DNA of 30,018 nucleotides from a virus, in IMG/VR virus record IMGVR_UViG_3300028025_001051, positions 1-30,018 of that record; one strand, given 5' to 3'. The notes beneath the pieces were generated by a model. That model saw nothing but the letters and a program-made list of their open reading frames with translations, had not been told where the DNA came from and did not search any database. The stretch's first letter is position 1, and each line of letters opens with the position of its first letter. The position numbers and the translations under genes are program-made. Below, piece after piece: positions 23,720-30,018 of the stretch.

Positions 23720-24151
23720 TTATTTACTTGTTGGTTTTCTTACAACTACACTAAATTCTCTTATCGAACTAATACCTGGTGGTAAACCTTGGCCTTCATG
23801 GTTTGCCATATGCTCTGCAAAGTTACCATTGTGAATACGTTGTTGCAGTAATTCAAGAGCATTATTTTCTAAAACATATTGCTTAAATTCATCCCAGTTA
23901 TTGCAAGAGAATTGTTCTTTAACTGTTCTTGTGATAGTGCCCATATTAGTACGCACACTTTCTACATTTAAAGCATTACATTCATCTAGCATAACTTGTT
24001 CTAACTGACTTAATTCAGAACCAAGTTCAGTATCTTTTGTCTTGTATTGTCTGTACAAGTTTTCCCTAGCTGTTCTAATGGCAATATAAGCTTTTACCAT
24101 TTCGTCTAGCTTTGGACTTTCATGTACTTGCGGTTCTAATTCTTCACTCAT
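23720..24151 (-). CDS. Conserved-looking phage protein of unknown function
   Basis: A 143-residue protein. Residues 15-60 form a charged helix (VKAYIAIRTARENLYRQYK), then TNMGTITRTVKEQFSC, WDEFKQYVLENNALELLQQRI and the closing REFSVVVRKP. The alpha-beta pattern, and the NN-W-F-YV and RIHNGN-like stretches, recur in my memory of phage recombination loci, but no function is known. It starts inside the end of the SNF2-like helicase gene (ATGA overlap at 24148-24151), so it is co-translated with it and probably works with it in DNA metabolism. Confidence 0.5.
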   Translation of the reverse strand: MSEELEPQVHESPKLDEMVKAYIAIRTARENLYRQYKTKDTELGSELSQLEQVMLDECNALNVESVRTNMGTITRTVKEQFSCNNWDEFKQYVLENNALELLQQRIHNGNFAEHMANHEGQGLPPGISSIREFSVVVRKPTSK

Positions 24152-25713
24152 GCGCCTAACTCCTCTCGATATAAATCAACTAATTTTGTATGTAAATCTA
24201 CTTTGCCTTGTAACATGGCATACATCTTTCTTTCTACTTCTGATCCTTGTAAATGTACTACAGTCATTTTGTTTATTTGTCCTACACGGTCCATCCGTGC
24301 AATACATTGTAAATACGTTTCAACGGACATCACTGGAGACCAAAATACAACTGTGTTAGCTGCGGTTAAAGTTACGCCATGAGACGCGGATTGAGGTTGG
24401 ATGACTAATACTCTTGGCTCTTCCATTGTTTGAAATTGGTTTATTATAGTAGCACGTTGTGTAGCTGATACGTCGCCTTGAATAATCTTATTAGTAATAC
24501 CTTTATCTTCTAGATGTCTAGCCACTAATTCAATCGTATGTCTATAAGGAACAAAGATAATGACTTTATGTTCTGTCTCATCTATAACTTCCATCAACGC
24601 ATTAAGACGTGGTTGAACATCAAACTCTAATACTTCTTTAGTATCCGTATATACAGCACCACCTGATATTTGTAGTAGTTTATTTAAACCTGCTGCAGCG
24701 TTGACTGCACTAATCTGTGCACCGGCAGCTTCAATCATCATTTGTTCTTTCAGCATTTTGTAATACTTCTGAACTTGCGGCGTGAGTGGGATCTCACGAG
24801 TTGTATAAAGTACGTCAGGTAAATCTAAACAATCTGCTTTAGCAAAACGAATAGCGGGTTGTAACGCTTTGAATACTTCGTTCTTAGCATTAGGTTTAGG
24901 AACCCATTTAAACCTTGTTACTTGATACATAACTTTGTCACGCCAAGCCATAGCAAATTTAGGTACGTTCTGCGGACAAACAAGTCTGGCCAATCCATAC
25001 GCATCGACAGGAGATTGAGACGCAGGTGTACCTGTCATCATCCATAGTCTTGTCTCGGGTTTAAGTAATTTAGCTAGAGTCTTCCAGCGCGTAGTGGATG
25101 GACTCTTGTACGCATTAGCTTCGTCAATCACGATTAAATCAAATCCGCCTTTTATAATATCGTCTTTAACAATAGCAACACCGTCGTAATTAATAATTAC
25201 AAATTCATATGGACCTTCTATAACCTTAGTTCTTTTAGCTGCAGGACCATGTGCTACTGAAACAGATCTATGCATAGCCGTATTTAAAATATCAGCTTGC
25301 CATGCGGAATACATAATAGATAAAGGACATATCACAAGAACTCTTTTAATTATCTTTTGCGTCATTAGATAATCAGCTGCCCAGATGACTGAAGAAGTTT
25401 TACCTGTACCCGCTTCGTTAAAACAGAATGCTCTGTGATTGATACTTAGAAATTCAGAAGTTACACGTTGATGATCAAAAGGTTTGTATAAACCTGGGTA
25501 GTTATAATCTCGTTTAATTGGTGAAGGTAAATTGTTTCGGAAAGAAACAATCTGGTTGAGCCTAGTCATCTCTGGAACGTCCCAGTATATAACCATCTCA
25601 GCTAAGTTACCATTGCGTTCTACTACTTCAGACTTTGCAATGTTATCTGTAATATGCGGAACGATGTGCTCCGGTACAGTAATCTTTAGTGCAGTGTTTT
25701 GTATGATTTCCAT
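24148..25713 (-). CDS. SF2 helicase, SNF2-like DNA translocase
   Basis: A 521-residue protein with all core motifs: Walker A NEAGTGKT (99-106), motif II DEAN (197-200), motif III TGTP (227-230), the second RecA domain with VIIFVPYRHTIE (384-395), and motif VI QCIARMDRVGQ (469-479), which is typical of SNF2 proteins. About 80 N-terminal residues precede the motor. It hydrolyses ATP to move along double-stranded DNA, and in phages such enzymes help replication-fork restart or recombination. No Shine-Dalgarno sequence is visible; the predicted transcription start coincides with the ATG, so the mRNA may be leaderless. An ATGA overlap couples it to the next gene. Confidence 0.88.
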   Translation of the reverse strand: MEIIQNTALKITVPEHIVPHITDNIAKSEVVERNGNLAEMVIYWDVPEMTRLNQIVSFRNNLPSPIKRDYNYPGLYKPFDHQRVTSEFLSINHRAFCFNEAGTGKTSSVIWAADYLMTQKIIKRVLVICPLSIMYSAWQADILNTAMHRSVSVAHGPAAKRTKVIEGPYEFVIINYDGVAIVKDDIIKGGFDLIVIDEANAYKSPSTTRWKTLAKLLKPETRLWMMTGTPASQSPVDAYGLARLVCPQNVPKFAMAWRDKVMYQVTRFKWVPKPNAKNEVFKALQPAIRFAKADCLDLPDVLYTTREIPLTPQVQKYYKMLKEQMMIEAAGAQISAVNAAAGLNKLLQISGGAVYTDTKEVLEFDVQPRLNALMEVIDETEHKVIIFVPYRHTIELVARHLEDKGITNKIIQGDVSATQRATIINQFQTMEEPRVLVIQPQSASHGVTLTAANTVVFWSPVMSVETYLQCIARMDRVGQINKMTVVHLQGSEVERKMYAMLQGKVDLHTKLVDLYREELGA

Positions 25714-25740
25714 TCTAGTATATTAACAGGTTCTAGAATG
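25711..25740. promoter_or_regulatory. 8-bp inverted repeat, candidate operator
   Basis: CATTCTAG (25711-25718) and CTAGAATG (25733-25740) are exact reverse complements, 14 bases apart with centres 22 bases apart, about two helical turns. The repeat brackets the -10 region of the helicase promoter and includes its ATG. This is the geometry expected for a dimeric helix-turn-helix repressor, such as the one encoded at 22504-22815, although the partner is a guess. Confidence 0.45.
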
Positions 25741-25747
25741 ATGTCAA
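25720..25747 (-). promoter_or_regulatory. Candidate sigma70 promoter for the SNF2-like helicase
   Basis: A perfect -35 TTGACA (minus strand, 25747-25742), a 16-base spacer and TAATAT (25725-25720) put the start at 25713, the A of the helicase ATG. A second -10 reading, TATACT (25722-25717), has a 19-base spacer and fits less well. It lies in the 45-base gap between two genes. Confidence 0.5.
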
Positions 25748-25758
25748 GTATTAATTTA

Positions 25759-26073
25759 CTATTTCTTAGTAACTTTTTTTCGTTCTCTTTTACTTGCTTC
25801 GGACACTAAATTGTGTTTGGAATCTCTTTTAAATGATCGGTTCTTTTTTGCATCTTGGATGAAGTATCCATCCTTGTTTGAACCGCCTTTGTCAAGAGCT
25901 TTTTTGTGAGATACATCTTTACCTTCTCTGATTTCTGCTGTATGGTCTTTGTCTTTCGGACTGTCAAAGTGTTTCTTATCAATTGCACGGCGTGCACGTT
26001 GACGCTCCATCCGCTTCTTATGTTCTAACGGGGAGTCTTTATAGATAGGTCTGGGTTTATTGACGAAGGGCAT
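25759..26073 (-). CDS. Small basic protein with HNH-like residue pattern
   Basis: A 104-residue, strongly basic protein (many Lys/Arg, few hydrophobic residues). The N-terminal KRMERQRARRAIDKKHF is a basic helix. The middle KDVSHKKALDKGGSNKDGYF and NRSFKR recall the H-and-N part of HNH nucleases (DxxH...KGGSN...N), but a full catalytic set is not visible. It may be a DNA-binding protein derived from an HNH nuclease. No ribosome site precedes the ATG; the promoter next to it would give a leaderless mRNA. The function is open. Confidence 0.45.
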   Translation of the reverse strand: MPFVNKPRPIYKDSPLEHKKRMERQRARRAIDKKHFDSPKDKDHTAEIREGKDVSHKKALDKGGSNKDGYFIQDAKKNRSFKRDSKHNLVSEASKRERKKVTKK

Positions 26074-26079
26074 GCGGGT

Positions 26080-26107
26080 ATTATATCACCCATTGTTAAA
26101 ATCACAA
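26080..26107 (-). promoter_or_regulatory. Candidate extended -10 promoter
   Basis: Minus strand TTGTGA (26107-26102), 16 bases, then a perfect TATAAT (26085-26080) preceded by TGA, giving an extended -10 (TGnTATAAT). The TGA is also the stop codon of the Fe-S nuclease gene. The predicted start, 26073, is the A of the ATG of the basic protein. Confidence 0.5.
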
Positions 26108-26742
26108 GACTTGACAGGGCAGAACCTGCATAGTGGCGTATAATTAGGCGGCCAACTATTTGTTTCATAAGAATTATTTAATCTTTCAAGTGGGCCTTTA
26201 AACTTTTCCCATGACTTGTCAATATCTTTTCTGTCGTATTCTTCTGTAATAAATGAATTGTGCATCACAAACAATAAACCCGCTTTAATTTTATTAACCT
26301 GTGGGAAGTGGGCAAAGGTCATAAGGGACATAAGTCTTAATTGTTTTGGGTCGGGATACTTATTACTGCCTGTTTTATAATCAACAATAAAAGCATAGTC
26401 TCCATCCACAATAAGTAAGTCAACGATTCCGCGAACCCAACGATTTGGATCTCCGAAACTGCACACCGTTTTATCTTTAAGTAATGCCATTTCATACTCT
26501 GCATACTTCGTGCCAGGAATTGCGATTAAGCTATCAGCTGCAGATTTAAACCTAAGGTAATTGGTTGCAAGTTCTTTACCATCTTTAACATAGTCTTCCA
26601 AAGCTTTATGGACTTCTGTTCCATATTTCATTTGCTCCGAAGGAATAATTTCATAGTTCTGTGCTACTTTAATTTCATAGTATTGCTTGGGGCAATTTTG
26701 ATATTGCTTTAACGATGAAAACGACCATGTAAAGTCAGCCAT
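26086..26742 (-). CDS. Cas4/RecB-type PD-(D/E)XK nuclease with Fe-S cysteines
   Basis: A 218-residue protein. Nuclease motifs: His45 in YGTEVHKALEDYV, Asp108 in RGIVDLLIV, and Asp121-x-Lys123 in FIVDYKTG. One cysteine near the start (C17 in YQNCPKQYY) and three near the end (C205, C208, C213 in LCRFCPVKSC) form the split Fe-S cluster pattern known from AddB and Cas4. It would be a metal-dependent exonuclease acting on DNA ends, for recombination or host DNA degradation. No cas1/cas2 or CRISPR array is present, so it is not part of CRISPR adaptation here. Its ATG overlaps the stop of an upstream micro-gene (TAATG). Confidence 0.85.
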   Translation of the reverse strand: MADFTWSFSSLKQYQNCPKQYYEIKVAQNYEIIPSEQMKYGTEVHKALEDYVKDGKELATNYLRFKSAADSLIAIPGTKYAEYEMALLKDKTVCSFGDPNRWVRGIVDLLIVDGDYAFIVDYKTGSNKYPDPKQLRLMSLMTFAHFPQVNKIKAGLLFVMHNSFITEEYDRKDIDKSWEKFKGPLERLNNSYETNSWPPNYTPLCRFCPVKSCDFNNG

Positions 26743-26909
26743 TAGTCTTCTTTCTTTTGGACTTCGCCTGTTGATTTATTAAGTTCGTACTCGGGTAATA
26801 CTTCTTTTTTCTTTCTAAAGATTAAGTCAAAGTTCTTTTCAAACTGTTCATTGTTAGGTTTAGACTGCATCCAGTCTCCTGTAACATCATTTCGTGCTGT
26901 CTTTTTCAT
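26742..26909 (-). CDS. 54-residue phage micro-protein
   Basis: A short gene of 54 codons plus stop, with GGAG 8 bases before the ATG. It begins MKKTARNDVTGDWMQSKPN and contains FEKNFDLIFRKKEV. The NDxTGD...FDxIF pattern recurs in small phage proteins in my memory but has no known function. Its stop TAA overlaps the ATG of the Fe-S nuclease (TAATG), which argues that it is translated. It overlaps the 38-residue gene upstream by 23 bases. Confidence 0.6.
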   Translation of the reverse strand: MKKTARNDVTGDWMQSKPNNEQFEKNFDLIFRKKKEVLPEYELNKSTGEVQKKED

Positions 26910-27003
26910 TCCATTTCTCCGCTAATATAATTACATAGATAACCCACCAAATCCAATGAGCCTCAAATCTATATAAACTAAATGCTACAAGTAATTCTAA
27001 CAT
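26887..27003 (-). CDS. 38-residue single-span membrane micro-protein
   Basis: This short gene begins at ATG (27003-27001), which overlaps the stop codon of the oxygenase gene (TAATG), and ends with TGA at 26889-26887. The peptide starts MLELLVAFSLYRFEAHWIW and continues WVIYVIILAEKW: a hydrophobic, Trp-rich membrane span followed by a charged end. The tight overlaps on both sides suggest real translation. The function is unknown; small phage membrane peptides may alter the envelope or act in exclusion. Confidence 0.55.
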   Translation of the reverse strand: MLELLVAFSLYRFEAHWIWWVIYVIILAEKWNEKDSTK

Positions 27004-27593
27004 TAATTCTTCTTTTTCTTATCAAAATATACATCCCAATGTTCGCCATTAAATTTTACATAGTGTAAGAATACTTGAGCATATTCGTCGCCTTCAAATT
27101 TTTCACGCCAATGTTCTGAGATCATACCTAGATATACTACAGCTTGACCAGGTTCTAAATCATAAGATATTGTTTCACCGTCAGGTTTAGTAAACCATAT
27201 AGGCCACTTAGATCCATCACTACCTAGATGTAACGTAACACTTACTTCACATGCAGGACGGTCTCTATGTTTCTTTAGCTCCTCACCATTAGCATATATC
27301 CTTGCATACGAATAAGTAGGTAACATTAACTCTTGCAGGAGTTCGTTCATGACGGGAAGTCTTGCTAATAATAAATGAATAAACCATTTGTAATCATACA
27401 TTGCTAAAGATAATGGGCACTGTGGGTCTTTAGAAAATAACTCTGGAGTCTCTACTGACGCTTTCTTAAATTGATCATAAAAGAATTTAGCTTCATCAGG
27501 TGAAATAAAGTTATTAACTACTAAATAATTATTCTCTAAGAGCTGTTCTCTTGGAGACTTTTGTACTTCTTCTACTAGTTTTTCTTCTGCCAT
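27003..27593 (-). CDS. 2OG-Fe(II) oxygenase, distinct phage subfamily
   Basis: A 196-residue protein with an AAGGA site. It has HxD at H109-D111 (LKKHRDRP), a GQAVVYLG strand at 149-156, and the distal His161 (SEHWREKF), followed by EYAQVFLHYV, the signature of a phage oxygenase group. It is only distantly related to the prolyl-hydroxylase type next door, but its 3' end is the closest match to the remnant at 2710-2826. The substrate is unknown. It lies with replication genes and so is expressed early, with its neighbour 27604-28200 directly upstream and micro-genes coupled to its stop codon. Confidence 0.8.
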   Translation of the reverse strand: MAEEKLVEEVQKSPREQLLENNYLVVNNFISPDEAKFFYDQFKKASVETPELFSKDPQCPLSLAMYDYKWFIHLLLARLPVMNELLQELMLPTYSYARIYANGEELKKHRDRPACEVSVTLHLGSDGSKWPIWFTKPDGETISYDLEPGQAVVYLGMISEHWREKFEGDEYAQVFLHYVKFNGEHWDVYFDKKKKN

Positions 27594-27603
27594 GATATTT
27601 TCC

Positions 27604-28200
27604 TTATTTAAAATATGGTCCTACTAACCATGTTATTACTGTAAATCTTTGTCCTTTTGTTACAGGCTCTACGCCATGAAGCATGAATGAAGGGAATATA
27701 ATAATGTCACCTTTTTCTTGAGGAGGATATATTTTATTATGTCCGGTTTGAATAAAGAATTTACCACCTTCAAAGTCATCATTAAGGATAGCTAAACAAC
27801 TAATCTTTCTAGTCTCGTCATTCGGTATATGAAAGGTATCTACATGAGCTTCATATTTACCCTTGATGTCATACATTAAAAACTCAGCTTGATTAGAATG
27901 AGTTACATGATACTTCCAATATTGATGATTGACATTTAGACCTACGGAAGTAAGCGTTGCACCAATGCCCGCATGTAAAGGGAGGGGTAATCTTAATACA
28001 TTTCTAATATCTAAATTAATATTTTTTTCAGAGTCTTTCCCTTGTCCAATAAATGGCTGTTCTTTTTCTACTTCGGGTTTGGAATATTCTTCAATTAGTT
28101 TTTCACAAAAGGCGTCTGATACTGCTTTCCGCATAACATAACAAACATCTAACTCACCTTGGTTTGTTGCTTGGTATTCTATTTCTGTATTGGTTTCCAT
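27604..28200 (-). CDS. 2OG-Fe(II) oxygenase, prolyl-4-hydroxylase type
   Basis: A 198-residue protein. It carries H119-V-D121 (YEAHVDTF), FEGGKFFI at 143-150, EKGDIIIFPS (162-171), distal His175 (FMLHGVEP) and Arg185 in TKGQRFTVITW. It is paralogous to the plus-strand gene at 3355-3921 (ILNDDFEGG, EKGD, FPS and PVTKGQR at matching spacing). The two copies are placed one in the early and one in the late block, so the phage would make this activity twice. It has an AGGAAAA ribosome site. The substrate cannot be inferred. Confidence 0.82.
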   Translation of the reverse strand: METNTEIEYQATNQGELDVCYVMRKAVSDAFCEKLIEEYSKPEVEKEQPFIGQGKDSEKNINLDIRNVLRLPLPLHAGIGATLTSVGLNVNHQYWKYHVTHSNQAEFLMYDIKGKYEAHVDTFHIPNDETRKISCLAILNDDFEGGKFFIQTGHNKIYPPQEKGDIIIFPSFMLHGVEPVTKGQRFTVITWLVGPYFK

Positions 28201-28201
28201 T

Positions 28202-28606
28202 TTATTTTCCTACGTAAGTTTTTAATATCCAGTTTGCAAATTTAATAAGTTCTTCCGGTGATGCATTACCTTTCATTGTATTAGCTTGGTGACTAATAAC
28301 TTGAATATTTCCTTTTGTGTATCCTTTAGTATTGTCTATCCTATCTATAGACGGAGAATTATTGTGTGGCCCTGATCGTACATCTACGCATATATGTTTA
28401 CTAATCGGTATATCTAATATAGGGCAGCTAACAGGAATCTCAACATCTACAGCTTCTATATTAAATTCTAATCCGCGTTTAACTGCTCTTTGTCTAGCGC
28501 CATTCATCAATACTCTATGAGGGTACTTTAGTCTCCATGCTTTAACCCTTGCATAAATTTTCTCTTTATTCTTCTCTCTATACGCTTTTTTACTAGGATG
28601 CTCCAT
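28202..28606 (-). CDS. HNH-type endonuclease (free-standing)
   Basis: A 134-residue protein from the ATG at 28606, chosen because GGAG lies 6 bases before it. The same frame is open to a GTG at 28630, which would add 8 residues. The C-terminal half has the phage HNH pattern: CPILDIPIS, SIDRIDNTKGYTKGNIQVIS and HQANTMKGNASPEELI. The first His of HNH is represented by IDRID, a known variant. The N-terminus is a basic helix (KKAYREKNKEKIYARVKAW). It follows polA with a 14-base overlap. Such genes are often homing nucleases that spread next to polymerase genes. Confidence 0.75.
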   Translation of the reverse strand: MEHPSKKAYREKNKEKIYARVKAWRLKYPHRVLMNGARQRAVKRGLEFNIEAVDVEIPVSCPILDIPISKHICVDVRSGPHNNSPSIDRIDNTKGYTKGNIQVISHQANTMKGNASPEELIKFANWILKTYVGK

Positions 28607-30018
28607 AACTTGCTCCATGATTAGCTTCACACGCTACGGGTAGCCCTGTTGCCCAGATAGGAGGAGTTGACATAGTGGACGTTATGAAGGAGAGAGCTTC
28701 TTCCACTTCTGTCTCAGGAACAACATTGACTACCGCATCGTGAACAGTAAGCACAGGTCGATACTTCTTATTAATTTCTATCATCTGTTCTCCTACAATA
28801 ATACGAGCTAACGCTTGTACCACATTCTCGACTACAGATCCGCCCCAAATTGATATCATGCCACGTCTTGACTTATATACAAATTTAGATTTGGCTTCTG
28901 ATACATCCCATGTAAGTCCAGGATAGTATATGTATAATCCGTTTGGTAGTTGTATACCTTTTGGGGTTACAAGTAAAGCATTATGGGCATCTAAGTAATA
29001 AGGCTTTTTATCTTTAGGCCAGTTAGCCATGGTCTGCAATGCTTCATCACAAGTTTTCCATAAGTCAATTACCTTGTTATTAACCTCGCGATAAACACCT
29101 ACAAGACGCTTGCATTCTTGTTCATCCATAACAACACCAGCTGAAATCTTTAATGTCTGTTGTAGTTTAGCTGATCCTGTACCATAGCCTAGCCCTAGAA
29201 TACAAGTCTTACCTACAGCACGCTCGGTCTTATCATTCTTTGTAATTTGTTTGTTATAAACTTTAGAAGCAAACTCTGAATATACATCTCGACCTTCTTC
29301 ATACCACTTAACAATATCGTTCTGCCCGGCTAACCAAACTAATACCCTGGCTTCAATCTGAGAGGAGTCACAGTTAATAACTTGATATCCTTCAGGGGCA
29401 ACGATTGCATTCTTTAATGCTTTCTTTTTCTTGTCTCGTGCGGGTAAGTTTTGGAAGTTTACCTTGTCTGATCCTGCCCATCGTCCTGTATGAGCGCCAT
29501 AGTATTTCAACGGGATAGGTAGTTTGCCTTTGTTACGCGCACCAATACCTAGGAATCTTTCAATACGCGACTCTTCTATAGTTGATTTAGTACCCAACCT
29601 AACGCGGCAAAGTTCTTGAATGTAAGGATCTTCGTGTTCACATAAATCTAGAAAGCCTTGGTCGCCCTTAGCCAAAGCAAACGTATCCTTGCCTGTCGCA
29701 GGACTTATCTTAAGTGGGACTATGACACCAAGTTCTTGAAGGATCTCGGCAAACTGTTTATTACTCGCTAACTTTCCTCGAACGCATTCTTCTGTATCAC
29801 ATTCTAATCTTGTCATCAACCCTTTTAAAAGCTCTGACTTTTCTGCCTGTACTTCTTCTAACCTAGCTTGTAATAAGGCGTCGTCGACTTCTAAGACTGG
29901 CTCTGTATACATGCGTAATGTTAAATCGATTAGCTTGATTTCTGACTCTGGAAACTCAGGGGCTAAGACTTGAAATAGTTTGTATGTAAGATCTACGTCG
30001 TTCTTACAGTATGAACCG
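28593..30018 (-). CDS. Family A DNA polymerase with 3'-5' exonuclease (5' end off window)
   Basis: The open frame continues past the ATG at 29912 to the window edge. The extra 35 residues include YCKNDVDLTYKLF, the exonuclease motif III (Y-x3-D), so the gene has a proofreading domain and starts beyond the window. Counting from that internal Met: motif A NCDSSQIEARVL with Asp182, the O-helix R231, K235 and Y243 (ERAVGKTCILGLGYG) and motif C LTVHDAV (H391, D392). The residue equivalent to E. coli Phe762 (T7 Tyr526) is Leu239. Motif C has Ala393 where Glu is usual. It is the main replicative polymerase. Confidence 0.93.
   Translation of the reverse strand, partial: GSYCKNDVDLTYKLFQVLAPEFPESEIKLIDLTLRMYTEPVLEVDDALLQARLEEVQAEKSELLKGLMTRLECDTEECVRGKLASNKQFAEILQELGVIVPLKISPATGKDTFALAKGDQGFLDLCEHEDPYIQELCRVRLGTKSTIEESRIERFLGIGARNKGKLPIPLKYYGAHTGRWAGSDKVNFQNLPARDKKKKALKNAIVAPEGYQVINCDSSQIEARVLVWLAGQNDIVKWYEEGRDVYSEFASKVYNKQITKNDKTERAVGKTCILGLGYGTGSAKLQQTLKISAGVVMDEQECKRLVGVYREVNNKVIDLWKTCDEALQTMANWPKDKKPYYLDAHNALLVTPKGIQLPNGLYIYYPGLTWDVSEAKSKFVYKSRRGMISIWGGSVVENVVQALARIIVGEQMIEINKKYRPVLTVHDAVVNVVPETEVEEALSFITSTMSTPPIWATGLPVACEANHGASYGAS

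Noticed and set aside
26111-26144. Plus-strand TTGACA and TATAAT
   Set aside because: The spacer is 22 bases, too long for sigma70, and it would run antisense inside the Fe-S nuclease gene.
26086-26742. Cas4-like gene as sign of a CRISPR system
   Set aside because: There is no cas1, cas2 or repeat-spacer array in the window, and such nucleases are common in phage replication blocks.
28607-28630. GTG start at 28630 for the HNH gene
   Set aside because: The ATG at 28606 has GGAG 6 bases upstream, and the resulting product begins like other short HNH proteins; the GTG start has no ribosome site.

Overview
This window is a contiguous piece of a double-stranded DNA tailed-phage genome, most likely a short-tailed (podovirus-like) phage. 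Nothing looks like a bacterial chromosome: there is no ribosomal, tRNA or housekeeping gene, genes are tightly packed with 1 to 14 base overlaps, and the content is tail adhesins, lysis, internal virion proteins and a phage replication set. Base composition is AT-rich, and 2-oxoglutarate/Fe(II) oxygenases of the kind common in aquatic phages are present, so an aquatic low-GC bacterial host is plausible. The host cannot be named from sequence alone. Terminase, portal and capsid genes and any phage RNA polymerase are not in the window.

Layout. Bases 1-19367 are all on the plus strand (late genes). Region 1-2707 holds tail fibre/adhesin genes and small accessory proteins. Region 2710-3921 holds a remnant of one 2OG-Fe(II) oxygenase followed by two intact ones. 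Region 3929-6589 holds two exported proteins, a membrane/coiled-coil protein, a holin-like protein and a GH24 lysozyme (lysis region). Region 6589-9686 holds a P22 gp10/T7 nozzle-like tail protein and small beta-rich virion proteins. Region 9724-19367 holds an internal virion cluster, including a GNAT-like protein in the position of T7 gp13 and a 1637-residue giant polyvalent protein. Bases 19368-30018 are all on the minus strand and carry the replication genes, read from the right edge: family A DNA polymerase (5' end off the window), HNH nuclease, two more 2OG oxygenases, two micro-genes, a Cas4/RecB-type Fe-S nuclease, a small basic protein, an SNF2-like helicase, an unknown protein, a Cys4 putative ssDNA-binding protein, an HTH protein, a primase-helicase fusion and a small protein. 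The two blocks converge with no intergenic base between stop codons (19367/19368).

How it works together. Polymerase, primase-helicase, SNF2-like helicase, Fe-S nuclease and the Cys4 protein would form a self-contained replication/recombination set. Three minus-strand sigma70-like promoters with 16-base spacers were read by eye. Two of them put the predicted transcription start exactly on the A of the ATG (leaderless mRNA). The third feeds a leader with a hairpin that pairs a CCTCC arm with a GGAGGA Shine-Dalgarno-like arm, followed by a 10-codon leader ORF that overlaps the primase ATG as ATGA. The most interesting items are this leader, the 8-bp inverted repeat over the helicase promoter, the four-member oxygenase set (one dead), the duplicated Cys-repeat exported protein beside the lysis genes, an overprinted ORF inside the giant virion gene, and Leu at the polymerase O-helix position equivalent to E. 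coli Phe762. All assignments come from reading motifs by eye; no database search was run.
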